Assembly: GCA_037447655.1 (NCBI GenBank)
Contig: JBBHKE010001257.1
Coordinates: forward strand, 126,001-159,834
Direction: 5' to 3'
From: Zygnema cylindricum
Taxonomy: Eukaryota; Streptophyta; Zygnematophyceae; Zygnematales; Zygnemataceae
Length of the DNA: 33,834 nt
The first letter of the stretch is position 1; every line of letters begins with the position of its first letter. The position numbers and the translations under genes were made by a program. The notes under the pieces were generated by a model. It was not told the DNA's origin, did not search any database, and saw only the letters and a program-made list of their open reading frames with translations. Of this stretch, positions 17,354 to 27,424 are shown piece after piece.

Positions 17354-18484
17354 CTAGTGATGCATTCCCCCCCCCCCCCCCCCAGCTGGTTGAGACGGAT
17401 GTGTTTGAGAGTGGCGACCAGCTGCAAACCCAAGACCTAAAAAAAAAAACAAAGACTGAGGGTCCATGACACGACCTAATAAAGTGCATCTTTGACGTTT
17501 TGTAAGACCAGGTGCGGCTATAGTGCCAGTAATCAAATGCATGAGGTGTTCTTGCTCCGTAGAGGTAGGCTCTTTGAGCTCACCGGTATGAATGTTTTGG
17601 AGCATGCCAAGATTGTCATTAGAGAATGCGTGTGAATGTGGGTAAGAGATTAAGGTAGGAAGAACCTTGAAAAGCTGACACGGGACATTGATATTAAAAT
17701 TCGGGGGACACTCTTTTTGAATGCAAGGCTGCATCTTGTGGAAAGGAAGAAAGGCAGCCTGAATGTCTGTAGGAGGAGGACGAACTAACAAGTTGGCCTC
17801 ATGGAGCCGACCAATATCAATCAAGTTCGTCCATTTGGAGCGAACCTCGTGTGCTAGTGAACCATGGCGAGCAGCGTCAATAATAAGAAGCGGACCAATT
17901 AATTGTTTGATCCTTTGATAATCAGCCAAGACTGTAGGTCTTGGATCATTATACGCTGCGATATTTTCCAAGATATACCCCATATGATGATCTTAAGTTT
18001 GTAGAAAATGCAAGATGCGAGCCAATTCAAAAAAAAATTTGGTGCGGGGATCAGCTTATGCGAGACCATTCCCGCCCCAAGACATTCCCTGGCACTCCCA
18101 TCTGCCAAAAACTAGATCGATTGGACCCATCTTCAGTAAGTGATGGTTGCCCACAATTCGAATATCTTATGGGAGAGCAGTATGCATATGCTCGTATGCA
18201 GATTTTGGTAACAAATACGGGTATTGGGAACGCAACAAATTACAATGATGTAATTGTGCTTTCCGTCCTAACAGATCAATCTCAACCGAATAATAAAATC
18301 GGATTAATAATCCATTCTGCAAACATGCAAGGAGGGAAGTGCCTATTCGAGCGAAGAGGTCCAAAATCACCAATCCATTTAGATAAGGTTTCAATTGGAC
18401 CGGATTACAGTTAATGGGAAGAAATCCAAAAAAGTCTATAGAGACAAGGATTGGAGGAGAGACCGCAAAAAGTGGAATCGACAA
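17354..18484 (-). pseudogene. C5-cytosine DNA methyltransferase-like domain in the gypsy pol
   Basis: One minus-strand frame of 377 codons, broken by stops at 18167-18169, 18056-18058 and 17993-17995, holds the ordered C5-methyltransferase motifs. Motif I is ILDLFARIGTSL (about 18338-18368, S-adenosylmethionine site). Motif IV is WECQGMS (18080-18100), with the catalytic Cys kept but the usual Pro before it replaced by Glu. Motif VI is LENI (17957-17971; ENV in the family). Motif VIII is HEVRSKWTN (about 17825-17851). A target-recognition-like middle follows (about 17500-17800), then a motif X-like LLGRVMDP (about 17455-17478). Such enzymes transfer a methyl group to cytosine C5 in DNA. The C-terminus runs into a run of 17 C (17367-17383). 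It lies between protease and integrase, so it was part of the polyprotein. Inactive now. Confidence 0.87.
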
Positions 18485-18692
18485 GGTTTGGTTATAAATT
18501 CGGTCAAATTCCCTCGTATCTATAAGAAAACCTGGGTCACCAAAAATTTACGTAAGAACTATCGGGCTGAATTTCTTCTGGTGAGAATGAATGAAATATT
18601 TCAGCCCCCACCGAATTCCCTGAAAATGCAGTTATTGATGTGGCTGAATTTGCCATAACAGGCATGGGCTTCCTAACGGAAGTTAGCGGAAT
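18485..18692 (-). pseudogene. Linker between gypsy protease and methyltransferase
   Basis: In a frame continuing past the protease stop, the minus strand reads a Ser/Pro/Glu-rich linker (AEIFHSFSPEEIQPDSSYV), then several stops. It has no domain. The shift into the methyltransferase frame lies here. Antisense frames on the plus strand (18395-18658) are not considered genes. Confidence 0.45.
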
Positions 18693-19382
18693 TCAGATTT
18701 TGCATTTTGGGAAGTTAGTGGGCCTATAACAAAATGTCTGATCATGCATGTCAACTTTACGCGCTACACGAAATATAACGTATTGTCCCACTAGGCATTG
18801 ATAGTCACTACATTTAGTGACGGGAGCGTGAACCAAGATCTCTGCAAAATCCGTGGCCATTCCGTTTTGGAACCTGAAAACAAGCGGTTCTTTAGTGATT
18901 CCTACGACTTGTTCGGTTGAACTCGCTGATATTAAAAAGCGAGTCAAAGTAGACTGAAGCTTGTCTGGAGTTAGACCAACCTTGAGTGCAAAGCTAGAGC
19001 CCAATATCACCAGCTTTCCACTCATATCCAAGAGAGGCAGGGAAGGGGCTATACCATTGATCAACAATGCACCCTTCCCGTTATCCAAAACACTGATGTG
19101 AGGATAAAGGGCATTTTGCTCCTCTATGGAAATAGGCTGAATAGCAGCAAGATTTCTGTGCAGCTGAAGTGCTTTTAACCTGGCAGCTGCAGCTGAGCTA
19201 TCGGAGGTAAAGGAGATAGAGGAGATTTTTGGTGAGTCGAAAATCATAGTGGATAGAATGCACAAGCGTTCCTTCACGCGGTGTGCCTCATGTATAGTTT
19301 GATCCACCATGTTAAGAGCTTCAGCCTCAATGGCTGAAGTCGCTTCAGGTAAGGGAGGAGAAGGTTCTTTAGTGAATGACAA
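18693..19382 (-). pseudogene. Gypsy retropepsin (aspartic protease) region
   Basis: This is the longest open frame of the gypsy element (229 codons). The N-terminal half is a helix-rich linker following gag. The protease begins near residue 105. The flap-proximal strand and active site read PLLDMSGKLVILGSSFALKVGL (Asp codon 19026-19028): the usual D-S/T-G triplet appears as D-M-S-G, one residue longer, which would damage the site. The later block SDYQCLVGQYVIF matches the ILG-type strand near the end of retropepsins. Retropepsins cleave the gag-pol polyprotein. The frame starts at an internal Met and is probably joined to gag upstream through frameshifts. Confidence 0.65.
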
Positions 19383-19739
19383 AAGAATGCGTGTGGTAAG
19401 AGTTTTACCGTCACGGCTATGATCGGTCGAACCTTTGTCGAACGTAGCCTCTCAATGTTGGATGGTGGAGTCTTGTAAGATTCGACCTGCCAATGTGGGC
19501 ATGTGTACTACAGTGCGAGCCATGCTTATAAATTGTGGCTTCATTTGAGTCATGAAGGCTGCGGATGTTCTTTCATCATAAGCGCCATTTGCTCTTGCAT
19601 TTCAAAACGCTCTCTCTCTCTCTCTTTGGGATACCTTAGGTGGAGTGGTGTCCTTCTCTAATTCTTTAACTAGTTAAACCGGTTTTGAGGATAGAGCGCG
19701 AATACCACCATTTTTAATTTGGTTCTGAAAAGAAAATTC
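19383..19739 (-). pseudogene. Gag-protease junction of the gypsy element
   Basis: The region between the zinc knuckles and the open protease frame has minus-strand reading in pieces with stops. It includes a CT-run (about 19610-19627) that probably shifted the frame by slippage. No domain is visible. Confidence 0.4.
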
Positions 19740-21052
19740 CGGATTCTTTATATGACAATGTTGGATATAATGTCCGGTTTGCTTGCATTCTGTACAAGTA
19801 GCAATTTTGTCTAGACACACTGGGGCATCATGCCCCGTCTTCGCACATCAAAAACATAATCAGTTTACGGAAGCAACAGGTAGGGTTCCCATGGCCGGGA
19901 CTTTAGGAAGTCAGTTGTTAGGACGAGGATTGTTCTATGGTGGAACAATCTGTTGTTTCGGGACCGCTTTAGGACGGTCATGGGCGTCCCACCAACCAAT
20001 TTTGCATTTCGTATTCCACGGCATGCTCGCCGGCTTGGTCGAAAGTGAACTTCAAGCCGTAGGTTTGAGTCAGGAGACTCTGGATAAATTTTTTAGACTG
20101 ACTCGGAAACCGTCCTATAAATTTATGGACAGCTTCAGCATCAGACATTATGTCCGGCAATGCTTCACGAAGAGCTTCCATACGAGCACGCATGGCAAGG
20201 TTGGTCTCTCTCCTGACTTCAGTTCGAAGTTCATTAACTAAAGAACTTGGTCAAGGTTTTGCATACGGTATTCCGCTTGCAACATTTCAAACATGACAAA
20301 GAGCGGATCCAATATAAGGATCGTCATCGCTGGTCGTGCTGGGATTCCAACACGTGGGGCTACATGGACCTGCTGCGGTATTTCCGCATTTGTTGCTGTA
20401 ATAACATCACCGTTGAGATCAAGGACTTCCAGAATAGCCGGTTGGTATGGAATTTCTGGTTGTCCTATAATAGCAGGACTCGCAGCGAAAGCTCGAGAAA
20501 ACTCTGTCATCGCAAGTACGGAATCATACTTTCGGGAGTAAAGAGTAAAGGCTGAACCGCGAAGTTAACGGCCTAAAAGAGAGAAAGCGACCCGTAGGTC
20601 AAACTGATCTTGGTGCCGAAATGCACGATCACGCATTTCGGTATCGAATAACATTCAAAAATGGGATAAGGTCATGGTGTCTTTCATTCTTGAAAAAAAA
20701 AATTAAGCCGACCTCCTCCCTCGGATGTGGAAGCCATTTCCAATAATGTAATGATTGGGGCTAATAATGAATTTGTAATTTGTGGAAACCAAAAAGATAA
20801 TGAATTGGAATCCGACCTGTCAAGGGAATTGTGGTCAGATTCTTCCTCGGAAAATATGGAAGAGACTGATGATAAGGAAGATACTGAGGTGAGAGAAGAT
20901 CGAACGGAAGGGGAAATTTGACCCGAGATATTCGGGAAAAGATGGTCCAAAAGACTACGTAAATCTGATGGTCTTGATTCTCTGGGGCTAAACGAGGCCG
21001 ACGATCGGGTGGTTCCCAAAGGATAATCGAGATTATCCCAATCGGTGGGCAT
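19740..21052 (-). pseudogene. Gypsy gag with two zinc knuckles
   Basis: Gag-like protein in several frames on the minus strand. The N-terminal part (21052-20684) is Ser/Asp-rich. The middle part (20650-20238) has MRDRAFRHQDQFDLRVAFSL and a Pro/Ile-rich stretch. Next come a basic segment (VRRETNLAMRARMEAL, about 20200) and VHKFIGRFPSQSKKFIQSLL. Near the end are two tandem CX2CX4HX4C knuckles: the first at 19815-19856 (CF-stop-CAKTGHDAPVC) and the second at 19755-19796 (CTECKQTGHYIQHC), separated by six residues. All eight zinc ligands are kept; a stop lies inside the first. Gag binds and packages element RNA. Many plant gypsy elements have only one knuckle. Confidence 0.75.
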
Positions 21053-22411
21053 AAAAATGATAAAACCAAAGGACGACCAGATAGAAAATTCGATCTATAC
21101 GAGATGTTTCAAATGTCAGACCACACCACTCACTTGTCCAATCAGCCAATCAATCTCTAACATGGCCTCAATGGCCAAATCTATCAGGAAGCCGTATTAC
21201 CAAAACCTTTTACCCTGCAAACAAGGGGATAAGGCCGAAGGGCCAGATCTATAAAGGCAAATAACTTACTATCCACGCACTCCCAAGTGCAGATCTAAAG
21301 CGGCACAATCCACAAATGAGCTAACCAATGTCTCCAACGGCAAGATCTATAGAATAAATCCCACACCGGGCAAAGCAAACTCAGCCAAGGCCACTCAGGG
21401 CCAGATAACAAGAATGGAAAGCTGGACAAATACAATGCTCAATACAAGTGGATTAACACTAATCCACTTCGACACGATCCCTCTATACGATCAACCGACT
21501 ATCTTAGCACGCGCCTGTACCCACAAGGCATCGTGATACTTACATAACACTCTTAGCAATCTGGTGATTGTTAAGGTTGAACTGCGATTGTTCGCTACAA
21601 CCGAAGTTTTGCAGAGCTCCCAAGAACGGATCCGCTCCACTAACTCCACTCTTTAGTGAAGTATGTCTCAATGTGAGCAAACGATGCCCCCTATATATAA
21701 CCAAAATAAACGGAGGAAACAAAAATCAAATACTTAAGTTAGTGTAGTATATCATTGGCTGAAAATTGGCCAATAAGATAAAAACGACAACCAACAAGCA
21801 AATGGTAATTATAAATGTAAAGCTAGTTATAGATTTTTGTAGAAATGCATCTATAAATACATATTTTTGATTTTTGGATATTTTTTTTTCTTTTTATTTA
21901 AACCAAAGAAAACAAAAATTGAAATAAAACAAACAAGCGAGAAAAGAAAAGAGAAAAAAATTTGAGTACAGGGATACTCAATCTTCATTGTTGCGGTACT
22001 TCAAAAAAAAAAACCACCGCACATAATTTTTCATGCTCGAAAGAATGTTATGACCAGCACCATACAACATTCTTGAATTTTTTAAAGACAAAAAAGTTAT
22101 ACAAAAATTACATTTACATGTAAAAAAAACGAAAAAAATGGCATCATCATTGCTCACCTTTTATGGGGAATGAGGTGCTATAACATGTGATCAAAAAGTC
22201 TTGAATTCCTTGGCCTTTTGTGTATGTGAGAGGGGATTTGAGACAATAACATGAATAAATATCTCAATATTTGTTGCAACAAATGGCAAATCCTGACTTA
22301 TATGATTTACAAACTTTGGCGCACCGTAGTCCGGATAAGTGGGTGGCCAAAAATCAAATCCAGTTATACTATTAGATACGAAACTAAAAAAATGGAAGGA
22401 AATCGATGTCG
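21053..22411 (-). other. Long 5' leader of the gypsy element, with a TATA-like site
   Basis: There is no conserved coding. On the minus strand, two CCAAT-type words (about 21752-21774) lie about 60 bases upstream of TATATATAGG (about 21692-21702), a plausible internal promoter. A 112-codon frame (22529-22191) leaves the LTR and runs into this region without known similarity. An AT-rich stretch with A and T homopolymers occupies 21800-22160. No good primer-binding site was found beside the LTR edge at 22412, so the real border between LTR and leader is uncertain. Confidence 0.4.
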
Positions 22412-23425
22412 TAGGTCTTAGCCGAAGCCGTATAGATAATATGTAAGGCTTTACAAGATATCGATAATATAATAGAAAACTAGACGCTTCACGCAAAGGC
22501 AGAAAATCGCCTCTAAGCTGTCGAGACAATTTTACAAATAAAATGATGGCTGTAGAAAATCCTCAATACAGAAAATAAATCAATGAATAATTATTGCAAT
22601 TGAAATTGTGATCAGGAAGTAATCGAAAATGAACTGAGTAACAAAATTACGCCTAACGAAAACATGCCAATAAGAGTACAGCATGCTATGTAAGTATTTG
22701 CGTCTAGTTTGGATTTAGCCAATAGGAGGCCGAAATCCTATGGCATACGTTACAAAAACTATAACCTACGGATTAAAAACCTTCATATCTATATGTGAAC
22801 GCGTGAGCCTCCAAATAGTTCACGACTTAAAATGGTCCAATCACGTCGCTTCGTTAGAACTGACAAAAATTTGTCTGTCACTTGCGTTGACGGTCCAGAT
22901 GCGAAGTTACGAAAATTGCATAATCTGCGTCGTCGACCATGATGCTACTCCACGCGAAATGATTAAAATTTGCTTTCGGCCAGGATTCAAGGGAAAGAAA
23001 GTTTGTACGGTAGAACCGCATGTACAATCCACTTTGTCGTCGCGCGAATTCTTGAAAATGTAAATCGTATCGTCGACTTGAAATGATCGAAGTCACCGTC
23101 GGCGGGAATTGCGGAGAATATATATAGTACGGTAAGTTTATTTGTATCGAAGTGAATTTGAACATGAGTCGTCGGCGGAAAATCTTGGAGAATTGAAAAA
23201 GTACGGTTGAGAAACGACCCGATTCACTGTCGGCGAGAATCACGGAAAATATCGGTCGTACGGTACAAGTTGGTGCGAGAATTCCAGGAACTACATGTAG
23301 TACTGTAGAAGTCGTACGGTCATGCGAAAACCAAATTACACCCAAATATAAATTAGTGTGGCGGTTTGCCCGTCCTAAAACCTAAATACAAACAATTAAA
23401 ATTGCCAATGAGATGCAACATGACA
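22412..23425 (-). repeat. Probable 5' LTR of the gypsy element (direct repeat D, right copy)
   Basis: It aligns with 13478-14486 in the same orientation. Its right edge (ATGACA, the TGTCAT start on the minus strand) is followed at once by the copia C sequence coding NHLRIWGC, which defines the insertion junction. It is dense in GTAC-core words (five copies of GTACGG-like sequence between about 23005 and 23320). Many single-base differences and small gaps separate it from the left copy, so the insertion is old. Confidence 0.65.
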
Positions 23426-24046
23426 ACCATTTGAGAATTTGGGGATGTCATGCTACAGTTTTTGTGGAATCAATTAAGAGGAAGGGGAAATTTGCACCTA
23501 GGAGCTGGCCGGGAATTTTTATTGGTTATAGTGCGAAGGGGAGTTTGTACCGTGTGTATGATCTGGCTCATCACACCCTAGAGGAATCTCAGAATATGGA
23601 TTTTCATGAGGATCTCAAATCCGCCATAAATTCCGTTGGGAAATTTAAAGAAAATTTGGATTTTTATGAGGAGAGTGAAATTGAGAATTTTCGTACATTG
23701 GGGATTCGGGATCCGATGAGGAACCGAATGTAAAAACTCAGAAAAAGAAATTTAGTCAATCGGTTGAAATTGAATTGGAAAGAAAGAGTAACGGATTTTT
23801 GGATTCGTGAGTGCATTCGAGCACATAGAAATCTCAAAGCTCTAAATCGAGTTCTAAATCGAGTGAGAAAGAAATTGAAATTGAGTCCAAGGTAAAGGAG
23901 GAGGAGCAAGTTCTTAGGAGGAGCTCTCGGAGTACAAAGGGGAAGAAACCGGATAAACTCACGATCGAAAAGGGGGAAATGCATCTAATTCGCATTATTT
24001 TCTTTCCGATGCTATGGAGACGAAGTTTCTTTTATAGCAATCACTT
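23426..24046 (+). pseudogene. Integrase C-terminus and linker of copia element C
   Basis: It resumes the integrase broken off at 13297: NHLRIWGCHATVFVESIKRK, then FAPRSWPGIFIGYSAKGSLY, the typical copia integrase end. The frame runs to a stop at 23731-23733, followed by a Glu/Lys/Ser-rich linker in shifted frames (SRSSTKGKKPDKLTI-like, about 23920-23970). The open frame found at 23413 begins inside the gypsy LTR, so its first four codons are not part of the copia gene. Confidence 0.85.
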
Positions 24047-24883
24047 ATGAAAAATATGACTGGCGACCCTCAATCTTATGTCAAGGCTAGGAGGTCGGCT
24101 AATTGGGAGAGTAAGTGGAAACCGGCGTGGGAGAAAGAATTTAAATCGGTGGTTGATAATCAAACTTTTGAGGAGGTGAAATTACCGGAGGGGAAAAAGG
24201 TGATTGATGCAAAGTGGGTCTTTAAGAGCAAAACTGGAGCTTCAAGTGAAATAATTAAGTACAAGGCGAGACTTATTTGTAAGGGAGTCTAACAACGTGA
24301 GGGAATCGATTTTAAGGAGACTTTTGCTCCCTTGGTGAAGTTCGACTCACTACGGATTATTATTGCACTTGCAACGATGGGGAAGAAGCACGTCCATCAA
24401 ATGGACGTGGAAACCGCGTTTTTAAACGGTGAGTTGGAGGAAGAGGTAAATATGAAGGTACGGGAAGGGGTGTCTCCTTTGCGTGAAGGAAATGTATGGC
24501 GTTTGTGAAAGTCCTTATATGGTTTGAAACTGGCCCCGCGCACGTGGTATTTGAGACTTCATCAAGTACTATTGAAATTCGGATTTGTACGGAATACGTC
24601 CGTTTCTGGAATTTACGGGAAAGGTGAAGGAGTTGACCAAATCATATTTTTTGTTTATGTGGATGATTTCTTGATGGCATGCGACAAGATGGAGCGCATT
24701 AATGAGATGAAACGTTACACTGGATTACATTTCAGAGTGACATATATTGGAGAGGTATGTTATATTTTGGGAATTCAAGTGATGCGCGACAAAGAGGGGA
24801 ACATTAAATTGAGTCAAGCTCAATATTGTAAGGAGGTTTTGGAGAGATTTGGTATGACTGACGCTAAACCGCTTTCTACGTAG
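24047..24883 (+). pseudogene. Reverse transcriptase of copia element C
   Basis: Almost complete copia RT, which makes cDNA from the element's RNA. Blocks in order are WESKWKPAWEKEFKSVVDNQ, KKVIDAKWVFKSKTG, KARLICKGV then a TAA (24290-24292), [36 protein letters not shown], a TGA (near 24508), KSLYGLKLAPRTWY, and the active site FVYVDDFLMACD (YVDD at 24656-24667), followed by YILGIQVMRD. The catalytic Asp residues are intact. Only isolated stops interrupt it, so this is the best preserved RT of the window. A TAG at 24881-24883 separates it from RNase H. Confidence 0.9.
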
Positions 24884-25600
24884 TTGGATGCAAATTTACA
24901 CATTTGCAAGTTTGAGGAAGAAGATTATGTCGACGTACCATATCGAGAGGCGTTTGGTTCACTTATGTACCTTAGCGTTGGTACTCGTCCAGATATTTTG
25001 GCCGCGGTTTCCATTGTCAGCCGTTATTGTCACGGGCCAAAGAAGGCTCATTGGGAGGCCGTACGATGTATCCTTCGATATTTAGTTGGTACGTTTGATC
25101 TTGGACTTTTGTTTACTTCAGACAAAAAATCTTTAGGGTGTGTTGGGTATTGTGACGCGGATTGGGGCGGCGACTTTGATTCAAGTAAGTCCACGTCAGG
25201 GTACGCATTTATTTTTGGAGGAGTTGCGATCTCGTGGAGTTTTAGGCTACAACCTACGGTTGCATTGAGTTCCACAAAATCTGAGTATATGGTTGCGTGT
25301 CATGCATCTAAAGATTTGATTTGGATTAAGGAGATGTTACGTGAGTTAAGTGTTCCTATTGGTTGTATGACCATTAATTGTGACAACATGAGTTCGATGG
25401 CGTTGGCAAAAAATTTCCAGTATTTTACAAGAGGACGAAACACATCATGATCCAATGGCATTTAGTACAAGATTTGGTTACGGCGAACGAGATTGTATTT
25501 TCGTACGTACCGACAAAGGAGGAGGCGGCAGATTCACTGACGAAAGCAGCTACGCATGATGTATTTGAGAGGGGGCGACCGAAACTTGGATAATATTGAG
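24884..25600 (+). pseudogene. RNase H and pol C-terminus of copia element C
   Basis: Reads PYREAFGSLMYLSVGTRPDI, then GYCDADWGGDFDSSKSTSGY (catalytic Asp), VALSSTKSEYMVACHASKDL (catalytic Glu) and TINCDNMSSMALAKN (further Asp). These are the RNase H residues that cut RNA in hybrids. A one-base shift at about 25430-25436 moves the frame so that RTKHIMIQWHLVQDLV and SYVPTKEEAADSLTKA continue in another frame to about 25590. This C-terminal block is highly conserved in copia elements. A polypurine tract and LTR follow. Confidence 0.88.
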
Positions 25601-25619
25601 GAGTTTTGGTGATTCCGAC

Positions 25620-25633
25620 AATAAGAGGGGGAT
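25620..25633 (+). other. Polypurine tract of element C
   Basis: AATAAGAGGGGGAT directly precedes the LTR start TGTTGGG, as expected for the plus-strand primer of a copia element. Confidence 0.8.
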
Positions 25634-26282
25634 TGTTGGGATATTGTTGTTTCGCGGTATTTTCACGAAACGTCATACCGACATTTATTTGTTGACGTGA
25701 AAGTATCACGTCATTGTTCGAAATGAGAGATGGCGTTTCGCGGTACTATTTGAGGCGTCCGCGAACGAAGCATACTATTTCGTTTCGCGTGACTTTTGTT
25801 TTCGTACGTAGGTGTTGCATTTTGCGTGCAGGTGTGTTTGTGAAGCGACACGTGTAAAGTCAAATTTTGGAGTTAGACGTTTCGAAGGAAGAAAGCGCGT
25901 GCGCCTTCCTTCATGGAACGTTCATTGAAATATGCGACAGTTAGCTAGGGACGAACTTCGTCGCTACGCTAAGTTTTGCTTGTCTTATCTTGTTGTCCCT
26001 TAGTGCAGAGTAACGAGTATATATGCAGCAGTGTACGTTGTAGAGTTATTTATATATTAATCAATTTATGTTAGATGATTAATCTTGGAGTAAGATATTG
26101 TTTAAAGAAGAGAGAGGAGAGAGAGAAGAGAGAAGAGAGATGATTAAAAAAGGCTTCAGCTAAGAACACTTATAAATCTTTTTGGCTAAATATTCCTTTT
26201 GTCTTTTATGAGCTTCCGTTGTGTAAATGATATATGTTTTGTGAATTTATTTGAGTGAATGTATTTTGCTTAAGATCCTACA
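25634..26282 (+). repeat. 3' LTR of copia element C
   Basis: A TG...CA sequence of 649 bases from TGTTGGGATATTG to GATCCTACA. It has a TATA-like ATATATGC at about 26018-26025, which would be the promoter, and a GA-rich stretch (26105-26140) downstream. It contains AGGGACGAACTTCGTCGCTA (about 25947), the same style of word as the hairpin in LTR-E, so the two families may be related. The matching 5' LTR lies outside the window. Confidence 0.75.
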
Positions 26283-26420
26283 AGATCAAATTAATTCACA
26301 CGGTTTGGATTCACATTCATGCATGAATTGTTTCATATGCGCCTCTTCGTCAATTTGGTATGATTTTAGCCAACGTTTTAAAAGTTAAGTACAAATCAAA
26401 CTAAATAAGTGTATTATTTC
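26283..26420. other. Short unassigned spacer
   Basis: AT-rich sequence between the LTR of element C and the tRNA-like relic. Nothing recognisable. Confidence 0.4.
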
Positions 26421-26495
26421 GTTGTCAACTTAATGGTTAAGGCGTCCGGCTTTATGTAGCTGCAGGTATCAGGTTCAACTCCATTTTAGGGCAAC
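26421..26495 (+). repeat. tRNA-like relic (SINE head or LTR-A module)
   Basis: It is 75 bases long, as a tRNA. The ends pair six of seven positions (GTTGTCA with GGGCAAC, one G-U). A four-pair D stem (CTTA with TAAG) closes a loop containing GG. A-box-like GGTTAAGGCGT and B-box-like GGTTCAACTCC are present. The T stem keeps only its two inner pairs and the anticodon stem is poor, so it is not a working tRNA gene. Related sequences occur antisense inside LTR-A at about 8995-9070, 11455-11525 and (same strand) 15548-15635, so this may be part of an LTR-A fragment on the minus strand. Confidence 0.55.
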
Positions 26496-26564
26496 ATTTT
26501 CATAAAATACCCTCTACTTCAGTCTGCCACTTCTAAATAAGGCGGCAGCTATGGCGTGTCTTTG

Positions 26565-26565
<1 letters not shown>

Positions 26566-26606
<41 letters not shown>

Positions 26607-26615
26607 TCTCTCTCT

Positions 26616-26674
<59 letters not shown>
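26566..26674. repeat. CT dinucleotide microsatellite
   Basis: A nearly pure CT/TC run of about 109 bases with a few interruptions. It lies where LTR-A copies have a short CT-rich run next to the tRNA-like module, so it may have grown from an LTR-A fragment. Confidence 0.95.
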
Positions 26675-26675
<1 letters not shown>

Positions 26676-27024
26676 GAATCTAACTAAAATAGAGAAGTGA
26701 ACTATTGATTACCTCTTTTCAAGAAAACCTATAAAATATTAAAAGAACCTTTAATTTCTATAGATGTCCTTTTGAGAAGCAGGCCGCTACGTATTGTCTA
26801 TTACGGGAAGCAGAGCAGAGGTCGCAAATGGTCAACTGTAACCGTGACCGACCGTTAACCGACTGCCCGCGCCGGATCGGGAACGGATTCGGTTGCCAAA
26901 TTTTGGGGGTTGGGCGGTTACGGTCGGTTGATTCACCAGAAAAAAAAAAATCGGTTACGGTCGGCTAACCAAAAAACCAAAATAATGAAAAAAAATTACT
27001 GTCCCTATAATCCAACATTCTTGT

Positions 27025-27170
27025 ACTTTGTACTCTTTGGTATCGTGGAAGTACGTGACATCAAGATTAGCGTCGCAAATCTGACACGGTACTGTAGTAA
27101 CTTTATTCATTTCGCAAATCTTAGGGTACGCGACAAATCGTAATTATTGGCTTATTCATACGTCGTACGT
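27025..27170 (+). repeat. Subterminal repeat of the hAT element, left copy
   Basis: It starts ACTTTGTACTCTTTGG and matches 30697-30900 in direct orientation, including GTCGCAAATCTGACACGG and TTATTCATACGTCGTAC. The high match suggests a recent duplication or conservation as binding sites. Confidence 0.85.
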
Positions 27171-27424
27171 TATTGCAAAGTGCTAATTATGCATTTTATA
27201 CCGAGTTTACACAAATACATCATGTTATTATGTCAATGTCATGCGACATGTAGTAATAATTGGTTAATAAATCAATGAAAATCAAACTATTACGTCAATT
27301 TCCCACGACTAATCCTAATTATTGGCTTACTCACATGAGTCAAACAATAAATTGATAAATTGAATTGCTATTTAAGTTGGAGAAACTCGACCACCATTCA
27401 AACAAAACTTAGTCAAACACTAAA

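Larger units (their letters stand above)
13478..23425 (-). mobile_element. Ty3/gypsy element with methyltransferase-like domain and PHD finger (defective)
   Basis: On the minus strand the order is: probable 5' LTR, long leader, gag with two CCHC knuckles, aspartic protease, C5-cytosine methyltransferase-like domain, integrase, PHD finger, 3' flank with a solo LTR-A, and 3' LTR. Integrase last, with a D-about-35-E core and a HPQADGL-type block, marks it as Ty3/gypsy. RT and RNase H were not recognised between methyltransferase and integrase, where about 0.5 kb of unassigned sequence remains, so this copy is internally deleted. It is inserted in the integrase gene of copia element C. Retrotransposon-borne cytosine methyltransferases are known in some eukaryotes, including a charophyte alga; the combination with a PHD finger is what I read here. 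Confidence 0.8.

Noticed and set aside
17175-17357. Plus-strand frame 17175-17357 and frames 17941-18414, 18395-18658, 19783-20241
   Set aside because: They are antisense shadows of the minus-strand gypsy polyprotein.
17367-17383. Run of 17 C as a functional G-quadruplex
   Set aside because: A single homopolymer beside the methyltransferase remnant is most simply slippage or an assembly-sensitive run.
26421-26495. A functional tRNA gene
   Set aside because: Acceptor and D stems fit, but the T stem keeps only two pairs and the anticodon stem is poor; kept as a tRNA-like relic.
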